This document shows, piece by piece, positions 47,301 through 58,097 of a DNA stretch of 64,000 nt. Each line of letters starts with the position of its first letter. Within the stretch, counting starts at the first letter, position 1. The position numbers and the translations under genes are program-made. This stretch comes from Macrotis lagotis (lineage: Eukaryota; Chordata; Mammalia; Peramelemorphia; Peramelidae). Under the pieces are notes generated by a model that was not told the DNA's origin, searched no databases, and saw nothing but the letters and a program-made list of their open reading frames with translations. The stretch lies in assembly GCF_037893015.1 (NCBI RefSeq), contig NC_133666.1, positions 624,539,852-624,603,851 on the forward strand. The letters are read 5' to 3'.

Positions 47301-50300
47301 CTAGGATTAGGTTTAAAAACCTCCTCAGACCCACCCATTCATTACCTTCCTCTCCCTCTCCTCTCCCAAGGTCCAATCAACATCATTAGTTGCTGAACTC
47401 CACTACTCCCTTCAGTACCTGCTGAGTGGTACAGAGGGAGACAATCGTAAATTATATCCGAGGGTTTCATTTTGTAAGCATGGTGTCCAAAGGCTGCAAT
47501 TCGATAATATCTGGATAGGAGAGGAGAAATGAGGATAGAGGGGGTACATGGGGGGGGTGAACAGGGGTGAAGGTAGGGTAATTTGGAACAAGGGCAAGGA
47601 GAAATGTGGAGAAGAGGTGAGGTGGTGACAGGGCAGAAGATGGGTATAGTGTGGAATCAGAGCTGAGGCTGAAGGATAAAGTGAGAGGGCAGGATGGAAG
47701 ATAAGGATTGTGTGGAAGGGGCAAAGTTGAGACTGGGGCAAGGACAGGAGGAAGAAAACAAAACTGATAAATTAGGAGGATGGAAAAGTGTTAAGCACAG
47801 AGGAAAGCAAGCAGATGAGGAAGAATCCTCAGCATCCAGACCCTTACTCAGCTTTCGGTCCCACCTGCTGTGAACCACAATTGCAGCTTTGGGCATCCCA
47901 GTTGTGCCAGAAGTGTAGATGTAGAAGAGACGATCTGGAAGGAAAGGGAAAACATCAGAGGTGCTGGGATTTGTCATTGGAAATGGGGCTATGAAGCTAT
48001 GAGGATGGAGGAAGAAGAGGGGAAAAAGGCAAACAGGACTAGTACAACATTAGAGGCACTGGCAGGGAGTGTCTCAAGGAGGAATCTCCAAAACAAGACT
48101 CACCATCCATCCCTTTAGAGGGCACCTGCATAGGGGGTGCTGTGGAGGCCTCACTGAGCATAGGATCAAGAAGGTGAGTATCAGGGGTAACACCTTCTGG
48201 CCCAAAATCCCCAGAACAGAACTTCACTAGGTTTTTCCCCAGTTGTGCACTCACCTCTGAAATAGCTGAAACACATGAAAGGTATATCTATTAGCCCTAA
48301 CATAAAGATACATGGCCATCTTTGGTCCAAAAACCTATTAACCTTAGCCTGAAGTTATGCCTCTTGGCCCCAGGCCACCTGAAATCATTAGTTCATATAC
48401 ATATTCAATCTACTGATATGCCTGATAACCTCAGTCAATAGACATGTTTCAGCTCAAACCTACAGACATGCTTGTTAGCCCCCACCCTGAGAGATACCTA
48501 CAAGTGCTGACTTTCCAACATGATTGTCAGCCCCAGGCTACAGACATACCTGGACATGCATGTAATGTTCTTTTCTCCTAAGTACAAGACCATTCCTTGC
48601 CCTCTCTTAAAGATCCAGGAAACGTTTTTCAAAGCCAGGGTTGGTCAGTTCAGTCTAGCTAGCTCCCCTCCCCAAGAACCCTACTGGTCCCCAGGTCCCA
48701 CCAGTCATTTGCCATTTTGAGCCATGCTCTCCCTCCTCCTACCTCCGAAAGTCCTCCCCCAAACGTAAAAGTAACCTTTGCTTTAATATTGTGGAGCCTG
48801 ACCCCTTGTTCCACCCCCAGCCTCACCAGCTGCTAGCTCCCCCCCAAAGATCAGGGCTTTGGCCCCTGAAGTGCTGAGGCAGAAGGTAAGGGGCTCCAAC
48901 CGCAGGTTCACATTGAGCAAGGCAGCCTCCACTCCTGCCTTGGCAAGGCCAAGCCACAGTCCCACAAACTCAGGTCGGCCCTCCAGAAACATCGCAACCA
49001 CATCGCCAGACCCAAAGCCAAGTTGTAGGAACAGGTTGGCCACTGCATTGGAGTACTCATCCAGTTGCTGGAATGTCCACTGCTTTCCGGTGACTGCATC
49101 TACTAGGGCCACTTTTTGTGGCTGTCGGTTGGCCACCTTCTGAAAGATGTAGGGAATGGTGTGTCTGGCCTGCTGGTGTCGTCGGAGCTCATAGCGGACA
49201 CTAATCAACACAGAGAGGCCACTGCAGCAGAGGAAAAAAAGAGATCAGGAAAAAATCCTGTGACAGAATTTATAGCAGCAGCCACTCCTATGATCCACGA
49301 AGCCTTAGAGCATTGTTTTGCCCAAACAGAAACATACAAATATTTTGAAAGAGGGAGAAACAAGGCAAGAAAGGGTAATAATCACAGGGTCACTGCAGCA
49401 TACATTTATTATTGGACTTTGGAGCAGCTTCTGCCTCAGTTTCTTCCTCTGGGTAAAGAAGTGGGTAATGGCCTATCTTGCGGGAATAATGAAGCAAGTG
49501 AAAAAGGACAAGAAACATAATAATCCAGTAGAATGCAAATTCCTTGAAGGCAAGAATTGTTCCAATTTTGTCATGGCATCCCCAGTACTTAATATAGTAC
49601 TCATATAGAAAACACTTAATAAATATATATTGATGGACCCATTGAACAAGTTTTTGGTAAATAAATTTTAATTTTTTTTATTAGATTTCATGTTTTAATA
49701 AGAAAAATGCAAAAAATGGTTGCAATAAAAGACACATAATTAGCTGTGTAGTTAAACAGTACCTAATTAGTGGTTAAATTCCTAATTCCACAGGGAGATC
49801 TTTTAGCTCAAAGAAAAGCTTCATGATATAATTTCTAATTACATACAAACTCAAGGTAGCATGCTCATGTAATCTCATAGAAGAACTTAAAAAGAGGCCA
49901 CCCAGACCTTGAGGACTAATTTACTGGGACTCATAGAGGTTCGTTTATACATTACTTAGTATGATTAAAGAAAATGTCTTCTCTTGTTAGAGTTAGAACC
50001 CACTCCGTCCAGAAGATCCAATTAAACTAAGAGGTACTTAGCCCAGGTTCTCACTCTTTGGGACTCCAGGGAATGCATGATTATTAGTCACAGTATTGGA
50101 AAATGAGAGATGACAGTTTCATTCAGTGTATATCAAATCTCAACTCTTTCAAAAAGAATGTCATGGACTTACATAATTCAGTAATTTGACTATTGTATGG
50201 TATGGGATAGAGAAGATCTGAACAAGGAGGAGGAATGTAGAGAGAAAGAGAGGCAAGAAGGAAGGAGAAAGAACAGGAGAGAGGAACTTTTTGACACAAA

Positions 50301-52129
50301 TATTCTAGAAGACTTGAGGGATAGATTTCTGAGGGCCGAATAATGGTGTTTCTAGTTAAATCAAAGAACATAAATGGTTCTTGTGTTGGCGGATATACAT
50401 TGTCCTCTTAGATGCAGCCCCAAATATAGGATTAACCTGTTCAGCAGTTAGAGAGCTTTAATAAATACAACTACCAATTCATCACTCCGTTTTCTGAGGT
50501 AGTTTGCAGCCAATCTGCAAAGTTATGTTGGTAAATTACTATTTTAAATGGTCATATTAAACCTCCTCTTTCTCTCTTAGTCATGAAGAACTTAACCTCA
50601 ATTCATAATTACCTCAATGTTATGAGAAAACATAGACTAGATCAGGGTTTGCTGCTTAAATGTCTGAACTAAGTGTGACTACTGAGGATGAGGTGAAGTG
50701 CAAAGTATATCTACAGGAGAGATTGAGATGAGAATCTGGAAGACCATGCCAAGAAGGGCATGGGAAAGAGAGCTGAAAAGATGGTAGAAGGGCCAAAAGT
50801 CATATACAGGTCGGGGTGAGGGTGGGCCATGGAGATCAAAAAAAGAAAGTGAGTTAAATATTTGATGGAGAATCAAGTTTTAAAGGCCTGGAAAGAATAA
50901 AGATACTCTGTAACATGAGTACTCAGGGCTCAGCTATTCTGGGAGATCTAAGGAATCTCCCTTACACTGCCTCCCTGCCAAGCTTCAGCTCTATTATGGC
51001 ATTAGTTTTCCTCTCCCTCTGTTTACTCTGTTCTGATCCTTTCCCTCTCTCCTACCACCACCTTCCCTTCCCAAGCTGTGCCCTGTTATCACCTCTCCTC
51101 CTCCCCTCCCCAGCACCACTTCCCCTCTCTCTCTCCCTGCAGCAGAGTAATTGCCAGTTCATTGGGGATGACTTGCAGGCATAGTCTGTAACTTATGAAA
51201 TTGAGGTACCCTGCTCTTCAGGGCAAGATACACAGTCTCTAGCCCAGTACTACTTTTTCCTGCTTTCTCCATCTTCATTGCTTATACCTCTGTCTGAAGT
51301 GCCAATAGGAGCCTGGGGTGGGTTCTAACTGTGGACAATGCATGTGGCATCAGGGTTAGGTCTTGTTCAGCCTACCCTGCCTTCCTGCCCCACTTTGGAC
51401 TGCCCTTCACCTCCCTCCAGCAGGAACAAGACTCTCTTCAGATCTTAGAAACCCTCAAACTTTCCTCCCAATTGGAAGGGAACCATCTGCTAGCATCAGA
51501 CTCTCGGGGCCTGCCCACACTCCTTTGTAGTGGATAAAGGAGCCTTTCTCTTGCTCACTGGCCCAGCCCCAGATATGTTTCACCCTCCTAATCTCTTCTT
51601 CCAAGGGCAGACTCCATTTTGAGAAAGCCATAGAGCCCCCAGGAAGATACGGAGACAAAGCAAACCCTGCATACTTCACCCACTGCATCAGCTCCTTGCT
51701 GAACAAGATTAGGCCCTTATATTATGTGGGGGGCAAGAGAAGTGTGATAGATTCTGACAGAACAAGTTGTAACGAACTGTTCTCACTATGCCAAGACCAT
51801 GGAGCCAATTTAAATAAAAAGTTAGCATACCATCCCCCTCCTGCAGCCATCACTACTCCCAAAACACCCAGTGCTACTATCCGCTCCCCTCTTGGCTCTG
51901 CCTCAGTGTCCCCATTCTTCCTGATATAACCCTTGTTATAATAGACTATCTCCCTTACTTACAAAAGGTCCCTTAGAGCTGTCTTGAAAATAATGCGCAG
52001 GAAACGCCAACCTCCAGTGCCCACATAGATGGTTAGAGCAGCTGCCAGACCCCAAGACCAGGGCAGACCCAGGAAGCGAAGGAATCCTACTGAGGCCAGG
52101 GAAGCCATGCAGAGGCCAGCAGCCCGCAT
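32335..52129 (-). CDS. SLC27A1: SLC27A1 (FATP1), long-chain fatty acid transport protein 1, complete
   Basis: Membrane protein that drives uptake of long-chain fatty acids and activates them to acyl-CoA (ATP + fatty acid + CoA); plasma membrane and internal membranes of muscle and fat. Coding exons: 51963-52129, 48827-49221, 48104-48265, 47865-47934, 47419-47510, 47180-47289, 37364-37573, 36979-37105, 36717-36854, 32897-33061, 32624-32770, 32335-32492. They total 1941 nt, or 646 residues, the same length as human FATP1. Features: N-terminal membrane segment at about 10-48, [13 protein letters not shown], the AMP-binding signature [13 protein letters not shown] at 246-258, and the FATP motif region [20 protein letters not shown] at 501-520. 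The start ATG lies one base after an acceptor (TCTCTTGTAG), so at least one non-coding exon lies upstream. Eleven introns are GT-AG except the one after 32897, which begins GC. Confidence 0.98.
32771..32896 (-). other. GC-AG intron of SLC27A1
   Basis: 126-bp intron. The donor reads CCAG|GCAAGG, the typical strong-consensus form of a GC donor; the acceptor is ATTGTAG|GAGTGG. Only this donor keeps the phase and the conserved [15 protein letters not shown] junction. The nearest GT dinucleotides either remove the VPG or break the frame. Confidence 0.85.
34536..34686 (-). repeat. WSINE-type SINE nested in the HAL1-like element
   Basis: Reverse copy flanked by CCTTGACATCATTTT at 34521-34535 and 34687-34701. 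It ends CCACCTAGCCGCCCC. It lacks the A-to-G bias of its three neighbours downstream. Confidence 0.95.
35655..36330 (-). repeat. Three reverse SINEs with one-sided A-to-G change
   Basis: Copies at about 35655-35802, 36000-36150 and 36160-36328, all reverse. Where other copies in the window read TAATTATTAAGTG, these read variants such as TGATCGTTGGGTG and TGATTGTTGGGTG. CAGGTACTCCTGACTCC becomes CGGGTGCTCCTGGCTC. Other substitution types are few. Confidence 0.8.
38217..41819 (-). mobile_element. HAL1-like (ORF1-only) LINE, opposite orientation
   Basis: Both ends are present: the 5' end at right (minus strand GGAGGAAGAGCCAAGATGGCAG) and the A-tailed 3' end at left. It is only 3.6 kb, with ORF1-like sequence (about 39950-40800) but no full ORF2. 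The segment at 38640-39200 resembles L1 3' sequence. Its middle part matches the 33-36 kb element in reverse. Flanked by CTCAAACTATA at 38206-38216 and 41820-41830. Lies in the SLC27A1 intron between coding exons 6 and 7, in the same orientation as the gene. Confidence 0.75.
40458..40523. repeat. Exact 33-bp tandem duplication
   Basis: Two identical copies (40458-40490, 40491-40523) starting GTCCCATTCTATATTTTAAG inside the ORF1-like part of the HAL1-like element; 33 bp would add 11 codons in frame. Confidence 0.95.
41831..41906 (-). repeat. 5'-truncated SINE fragment
   Basis: GGCTTTTTGCAAGGAAATGGGG to TAGGTAATTATT, reverse, without the tRNA head. It is followed by another TCAAACTATA (41907-41916), the same target sequence used by the HAL1-like element next to it. 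Confidence 0.85.
42580..42727 (+). repeat. WSINE-type SINE with target-site duplication
   Basis: Near-consensus forward copy (GGGGCAGCTAGGTAGCACAG) flanked by AAGAAATGCTGATTG at 42565-42579 and 42728-42742. Confidence 0.97.
43385..43551 (-). repeat. WSINE-type SINE with target-site duplication
   Basis: Reverse copy flanked by CAGGGACCCATTCTT at 43370-43384 and 43552-43566. Confidence 0.97.
43924..43956. repeat. (TATC)n microsatellite
   Basis: Near-perfect TCTA repeat in an SLC27A1 intron. Confidence 0.9.
43991..44184 (-). repeat. WSINE-type SINE with target-site duplication
   Basis: Reverse copy with a long T/G-rich end, flanked by TGTCACCTACAAATCTA at 43974-43990 and 44185-44201. Confidence 0.95.
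44202..46405. other. SLC27A1 intron 6, middle part
   Basis: No exon. A forward partial SINE lies at about 44845-44935 (CAGCCTCAGACAATTATTACC). 45650-45800 and 43200-43330 resemble parts of one old CR1/L3-type repeat (CAGCCCTTCACCATCCTGACTGCCC; AAAATGTGGTGCCCAGAATTGAAC). The rest is unassigned. Confidence 0.5.
46406..46652 (+). repeat. MAR1-type SINE
   Basis: Full-length forward copy: GGACAGCTAAGTAATGCAATG head, TGACCTTGGACAAGTCACATAACCC, and the tail block AAATGACAAACCAATCTAG...GCCAAGAAAACCTCAAATGG. Confidence 0.9.
49222..51962. other. SLC27A1 first coding intron (2.7 kb)
   Basis: Carries an L2 3' end, plus, at about 49530-49645 (CCTTGAAGGCAAGAATTG...ACTTAATAAATATATATTGATG). No SINE, exon or RNA gene was recognised in the rest. 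Confidence 0.6.
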
Positions 52130-52229
52130 CCTACAAGAGAGAAGGGGAAGAATCATTCTTAGCTTAAGGCCATATTTGTGGGAAGGAGGCAGATAGACAG
52201 CAGGGGCAAGGAATAGGTATCACTGAATA

Positions 52230-53440
52230 GGACTTAGAAGGGATTGGGGGATAGTGAGTAGAGGAACAAGAGGTTGACGTGAAAAAGAAGTAAATGAAAG
52301 AGGTAGAAGAACCATGAGAAGGCAGGAGAAAATAGGGGAAGAAGTAAACAAGAATAAAAAAACAAGGCCTGAAGTGAGGGAGAGCTGGAGAGACTGAGGG
52401 ATCCTAGAGAAGAGTGGAGAGGAGTGAGGAAGAGGAGCTGGGAAAGAGAGGGGAGTGTGGAGGGGAAGAGTATGAGAGAAAGAAGAGGAGAAAGTGATGA
52501 GAGAGAAGGGAGGACACGATTAAGGGGAGAGCTGGGGGAGAGAGAAGGGAGAGTGACAGGGCTAGGAGAGGCCACTGGGGCCCAAGTCACCTGGGGGGGA
52601 AGAGGACAGCAAAAATAAGAGAGAAGAGTCCAGGGATAGAGAGAGTGGAGGAGTAAGGGGGGAAGATGGGAAGAAAAAGAAATTAAGAGAGGGGATGTAG
52701 GGAGGGGAGGGGGTCATTGGGAGGGGTGAACAGTAATGGGGAACATTTAAGGGACAGAAAACGAGGAAGGAGACAATGGGAATGGAAAATATGACAAGAA
52801 AAAAGGGAATAATGGGAAATAATGAAGATAATAGTGAGGGGGAGGGTAGACAATGAGGGAGAAGAGAAGGGGGGTCATACATTATAAGGAAGTGAGGAGA
52901 CAAAGCTGTATCAAGGAATAGTGGGAGACAGAGAGTGTGAGGGAGGGGTGGGAGTGGGGGTCAGTGTGAGTAGGAAGAATGAGTGGAGACAAAGAATATT
53001 GGGGAAAATGCTGCCAACTGTGATGAGGGAAGGATAATTCAGACGAGACTGATGTTTAGACATGGGGTGGACTAGATAGCCTGAGGTCCCTCTTAACTGA
53101 TGTAGTGATTTGTGGGACTACTGGGCCAGAGGGCCAGGGAGTCGGGAAGACGGTAACAGGGGTAATGAGGGATTCTTATTTCGTACAGGTTGGACTAGAT
53201 GGAGCCCAAGTAGTTCTCTCCCAACCTTTCTAGCGACTGTGGTGACTATTAAGGGAGGACAGTGAGGAGGGAGGGGTAAAGGTGAGGATCGAGAGTCGGG
53301 GGAGATAGTGAGGGGGCAGTGAAAAGGGGCTGGGAAGGGAGCATGGGAGACAGTGAGAGGGGCAGCGAGGCAGTGAGGGGGAGGGTGAAAAAGGGACAGT
53401 TAGGGAGACAGTGGGGGGGGGGGGGTCAGCGAGGAGGAGG
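52230..53440. repeat. Long purine-rich tract in the SLC27A1 5' intron
   Basis: About 1.2 kb of strongly G/A-biased plus strand, densest at 52380-52900 and 53230-53430, ending in a G run (about 53409-53425). In the SLC27A1 transcript it is C/U-rich and precedes the acceptor at 52131. Two short CR1/L3-like tail pieces interrupt it (GGGTGGACTAGATAGCCTGAGG near 53065; GGTTGGACTAGATGGAGCCC near 53187). Confidence 0.85.
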
Positions 53441-53449
53441 GGACAGGAG

Positions 53450-55330
53450 CTCCAGACCAGGTGGTCTCTCAGGACCCTTCCAGGCTTGTGGGCCGAAGTT
53501 TGCTGGGGTTCAGGGGAGGGATCGGGGAGAGGATGGGGCGCGAGGGGCAGTGGATGAGGGCACAATGAGAACTCACACACGGCAACACACAAAACACACG
53601 GGAACGCGCGCGCGCACACGTACCTCGCTCCCCCGGTCCGTCCCCGAGCCCCCTCCCCCTCCCCCCTCCGGCTTCCGGAGGTCCGGACCATAGAGTACCT
53701 GGGGGGCCAGAAACGCCGGTGCCGAGATCCGGTCGCCAGAGCCGCCGCGCAGCCGCTCCCCTCCGTCTCCACGGCAACCGCCGCCCGGCTGGGGGGCGGG
53801 GAGGAGGAGGGGGCCCCCGCGGGCGCAGAGCTCGGCCGCCCCCCGCCCCCCCGCCCCTCGCCGGGCAGCAGTGGAGCCCGAGGCCCCGAGCGGACGCGCG
53901 CCCCCGGCCGCAAACCGCCCGCCCCCTAATGCGGGGAGAATGAATGAAGCCGGGGTGCGGAGGCGTGTCCAGCCCGGCTTTTCTGTCCCGTCCGCTCTCG
54001 CAGCGCCCAGCCATCGGCCCCCACCCTGCGTCCGGCTCCCCGCCGGGCCGAAGCCTCGGCCTCTTGGACCTCCCGGGCTGGGCCAGCCCCCTCAGCAGCC
54101 GGCCCGGCCCGGACAGCCCGGCTCCCCTCTCAAATGAGGGATTCTTAACCGGGGTCCACGGATCCCCGACGGGTCCGTGGATGGATGGACCCCGAGGATC
54201 TGTGGCCTTAGATGAGGGAGGCGGGGGACACGCATCTCTCAATTCGCTTTAAAACGGGGCCTTTCCTTCAGTTACTTAAAAACACGATTCTGAGCGGGTT
54301 CCAGAGGCCTCCTCGGGCTGTCTGAGGGGAGAGCCCCCCGCTACCTGGGGGCTCCGGGAAGCGGCTGCCACCTAGATGCCGGGGGCTTGGCTGTTCCCGC
54401 CGGGCCGGCAGCCGCGGGGCGGTGATTCCGCCCTGGCCCTCCGGGCTCAGGCTCGGAGCGCGGTTTAGAAGCTGAAACGCGCAACGAGCCCCAGCCGGGG
54501 AGTCTGGACTCTGCGCCCAGCCCCCGGGCGGCTGCTTTTCGCCACAAACACTCGGCAGCGGCCCAGGGCTCCGAGGCCCCGGGCTCAGGCTCGCGGCCCT
54601 GGATCACTCACCTCCTGTTAGTCCTCCTCCCCGGCGCTCATGGAAAGCCGGGCGGTCAGAGGCCCTCGGATTGCCCCGAGCTCCGCGGTGCTGCCTTCCA
54701 AGATGCCTCGGCGGATGAGCGCCAGGGGCTCTCACAGGCCCCGGGCAGGAAGCCTGGGCTCCCGCCGAGAGGGCACGAAGAGCCTCATCTCTGGTTCCCG
54801 GGGGTGTCCGGGCGCCGCTGCCCCCGAGGCAAGCCTTCCAGATCAGGACCTCAACGGTGTCACAGGCGGATGCCCCCAGTTCCCATCCAGAGCGGCGCCC
54901 CCGATTCTCTCCTTGGGGGCTGGGGCTGGGGGCTGGGGAGAGCTCCGACCCCGGCTCTGGGGATGCCCGGCCCGGGAGAACTCTGGCAGATGCCTTTCCC
55001 AGCTCTCACGCGAGTGCACTCATTCCAAGCTCTCGGCGCAGGTCCCCCAGCCCCGGCCCCCGGCCCTCGCTCCCCGTCCCCGCCCCCCTCCCCGCTCCGC
55101 CCCGGTCCTCGGGATGCTTGTTTTCAAACAAGCTCCGTGACCTTTCCCCTAGTTTCCCTTCCGGGGGAGGTAGCCTTGGCCTCGTTCCAGTGCCCTTTGG
55201 AGAAGGGGGCTGACGGGCACACACTCGGGAGCCTCCCATTGGTCCCTGGAGTGTGGGCAGCTCGGCTTGAGGGAGGGCGAGGCGGAAGATAGCTGGAAAC
55301 TGTGGCTCCGCGCCTCCCCCCCCTTGCCCC
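53450..55330. promoter_or_regulatory. CpG island / SLC27A1 promoter region
   Basis: GC- and CpG-rich DNA. Two strong minus-strand donors lie inside: GCGAG|GTACGT with the exon ending at 53624, and CAGGAG|GTGAGT with the exon ending at 54612. Either could close a non-coding first exon spliced to the acceptor at 52131. Open frames across the island on both strands lack any recognisable protein. Confidence 0.75.
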
Positions 55331-55539
55331 CCCTCCTCACACCATGCGGAGCTGCGCCCATCAGCCCCCCCTGGCGCCTTGAACTTGTAGTGTTTTCTCA
55401 CTGACCTCATTACAGATTCAGGGCCAGAAAGGACCTAGTTCCAAAAGATCACCTTCGTCCTAGAAACTCTCAAAGTCTAACCAAGGGACGTGCCCGAGGC
55501 CGCACAAGCAGTAAGGGTCTTGGGACTGTGAACCCAGAA

Positions 55540-55674
55540 TTCTTTTTTATTTTATTATTTTTAGTTTAGGTTTTTTCTTTTTGCAAGACAATGGGGTATA
55601 AATGGCTTGTCCAAGGCCACAGAGCTAGGCAACTAAGTGTCTGAGGTCCAATTTGAACTCAGGTCCTCCTGAGC
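55540..55674 (-). repeat. SINE truncated at an inverted-repeat border
   Basis: Reverse WSINE-type copy (TTTTTGCAAGACAATGGGG ... TTTGAACTCAGGTCCTCC) that stops abruptly at 55674, where the inverted-repeat arm begins. The tRNA head is missing. Confidence 0.85.
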
Positions 55675-56455
55675 TGGAGAAAGGAAGAACTCTTCAAATC
55701 CTACCATATATACTTGCTGAGTATTCCTGAGCAAATTCATTTAGCCTCAAGTTTCCTCACCTGTAAAATGAAGGGGTTGTACCTGATGGTACACTGCCTT
55801 TTTTAAAATTTTTTTTAATCCAGCATTCTTAAAACCCTTCTTAGAATCCCTTCCAGCATCCCCTGATTATCAGTACTAGTCCTCAGCACATTTTACTTTT
55901 CTTGTATTTATTTTGCATGCATTTTTCTTTATTGACTTATATATGTACATATTTTTTTCCCTGACAGAATGAAAGGGCCTTGAGATCAAATCCATCAATC
56001 GACTAGCTCTTATAAACCAGGTGCTGTGTGTGCTAAGCAGTGGTGATACAAAGTATCAAAGTAAGAAGATACAAAGACAAAACAAAACCTCTCCCTGTCC
56101 TTAAAGTGCTTACACTCTAATGGGCAGATCAATGTTTAACAATGAATACATATAAGATAAAGACTAGATGGAGGGAGATGGAAGAGAGTCTTCAAGCAGA
56201 AGACACTAAGTGTATTTTGGGGGACCAGGAAAGGCATTCTTCAGGAGATATTAGGCTCTGAAAGAAGTCGGGGATTCTGAGAGTTGGGCATGGTGGACAG
56301 CTAAGGAAAAGGCATGAATTTAGAGCTGGAAGAGGTCTTAGAGACCATCAGGTACAACCCCTTCATTTTACAGGTGAGGAAACTTGAGGTTAAATGAATT
56401 TGCTCAGGAATACTCAGCAAGTATAGTAGGATTTGAAGAGTTCTTCCTTTCTCCA
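55675..56455. repeat. Inverted duplication, arms 116 and 112 bp
   Basis: Left arm 55675-55790 and right arm 56344-56455 are reverse complements with only a small indel and about two base changes. Each contains a MIR half (TTTCCTCACCTGTAAAATGAAG) plus unique DNA (GGAAGAACTCTTCAAATCC). The 553-bp spacer is partly an antisense L2 3' end. Confidence 0.93.
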
Positions 56456-57330
56456 AATGGAGCACTCTGTCTCTCACAACAGGTAGAATATTGTTGGTGA
56501 GAGATTGCGAAGTAAACCAGTATGGCCAGACCATCAAGGGTGTGAATGGAAGTAATGGGTATGAAGACTGAACAGATTATATAGGGCCAGGTCATAAAGA
56601 ACTTTAAATGCCAAACAAATGAGTTTATAGATAATAGGGAGACATTGGAGGTTTGGATGTGCATATATGTGGGGGGGGGGGTTGGGCAGGGTGGGAGATG
56701 ACATGATCCAGGGCTGTTTAGGAATTCATTTTGGCAGCTATGTGAAGGATAAATTGAACTAAGGAGAGACTTGAGGCAGGGAGATCAATTAAAATGTTAT
56801 AATCTCAATGAGAGATAATGGCTGTGAGTGGTGGCTGTGAGAATAGACAATTTGTAAAAGATATCGTGGAGGTAAAAAGTAACAAAATTTGCCAAATCTA
56901 TGGAGTGAGACTAAGAACTGAAAAAAAGCCATACTAAGTTTGGGGAACTGGGGTGACTTGGAGACTAGAGTTTGATAGTGTTAAGGTAAGTTTGGGGGAA
57001 TGATGAGCTAGTTTTAAATATGGGTTTCAGGAGAAGAGTTTAGTTTTGGGGAGTAAGACAGGATATACCAATCTGGGAATCATCAAATAGAGATAAATAA
57101 TAATGCATGGGAGATAATGAGATCACCAAATAAGAGTAGAGAGAGAAGAGACTTTGGGGGAGGGGGGACAATCATAGTAGGCATGACATAGATAAAGATC
57201 TAACACAGATGTCCATGGTTAAGAGCAGGGATTATTTCATTTTTTTTTAACTTTTAATCCCTACACCTAGAAGAGGTCATAGCAAATAATAGGTACTTCA
57301 TACGTATACCTGTTGATTGACTCACTGATC
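55990..57330 (-). repeat. Antisense L2 LINE, decayed
   Basis: From the 3' end at left (GGTGCTGTGTGTGCTAAGC ... CCTGTCCTTAAAGTGCTTAC) rightward through AAAGAACTTTAAATGCC, TTTTGGCAGCTATGTGAAGG, GAGACTTGAGGCAGGGAGATC and AGATAATGAGATCACC, which is L2 ORF read backwards. It is interrupted by the right inverted-repeat arm and a G run near 56673. Confidence 0.6.
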
Positions 57331-57334
57331 TTTT

Positions 57335-57520
57335 TGAGAGGCAGCTTTAAGGAGCAGCTGGATTTGGAGTCAGATTTTGTTTGATTCCCAGATCTGGTGC
57401 TTACTACCTATGTGACTTTAGACAAGTCATTAGCTTCACTGGGTCTCAGATACCTAAACTATAAAATAAGGAAGTTGGACCTCTAAAATCCCTTCCACTT
57501 TGAATTCTATGATACTTTTA
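57335..57520 (+). repeat. MIR SINE, forward
   Basis: GATTTGGAGTCAGATTTTG, TGTGACTTTAGACAAGTCATTAGC and TAAAATAAGGAAGTTGGACC, in consensus order. Confidence 0.75.
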
Positions 57521-57953
57521 GACTTTCTCCAGTATTCTCACTCTCCATCTTCCCAGCACAGCCAGACTGACTCCTCGGACTTCCCAAAGGATTAGAACTA
57601 AATAATTTGGATCCACACTTCAGCACCAGGACTTTTCTTGTAGCCTAAGCCTCCTCCCCTGCTTCTATTAATAGTGTGACAGACAACACTTAGTCCAAGA
57701 GAAGTTTTAGCTGAGCACTCCTCACTGGGTACAAGGACATAGTCCTTAGAGGATAGCAAAGAGCCATACACAGCTCTCCAGAGAGAGCTTCCATTTTCTT
57801 TGTTGCTCCCCAAGATTCCAGTCTACTCCCTCTTCTCTCCTGTGGTAACCTTATACCCTGTCATAATGTCAGTTATCATATCTATACAACTCTTCCTAGA
57901 CATCCTGCACTCTATTCCCAACTGCATGAGAGATACTTCCCCACCTTGAAAAG

Positions 57954-58097
57954 TTTTTTTATTTAAGGGGCAATGGGGTTAAGTGACTTGCCCAAGGTCA
58001 CACAGCTAGACAATTATTAAGTGTCTGAGAACAGATTTGAACTCAGGTCCTCCTGACTCTAGGTCCAATGCTCTTTCCACTGCACCACTTAGCTGCC
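57954..58097 (-). repeat. WSINE-type SINE with target-site duplication
   Basis: Reverse copy flanked by CCTTGAAAAG at 57944-57953 and 58098-58107. Confidence 0.95.

Noticed and set aside
54640-55292. Long open frames on the plus strand (up to 166 codons) in the SLC27A1 CpG island
   Set aside because: Pro/Gly/Arg-rich translation without any known motif, overlapping open frames in several other phases; typical of GC-rich DNA lacking stop codons.
56301-57813. Short open frames between the SLC27A1 and NXNL1 promoters
   Set aside because: They run across antisense L2 and the inverted duplication and match no protein family.
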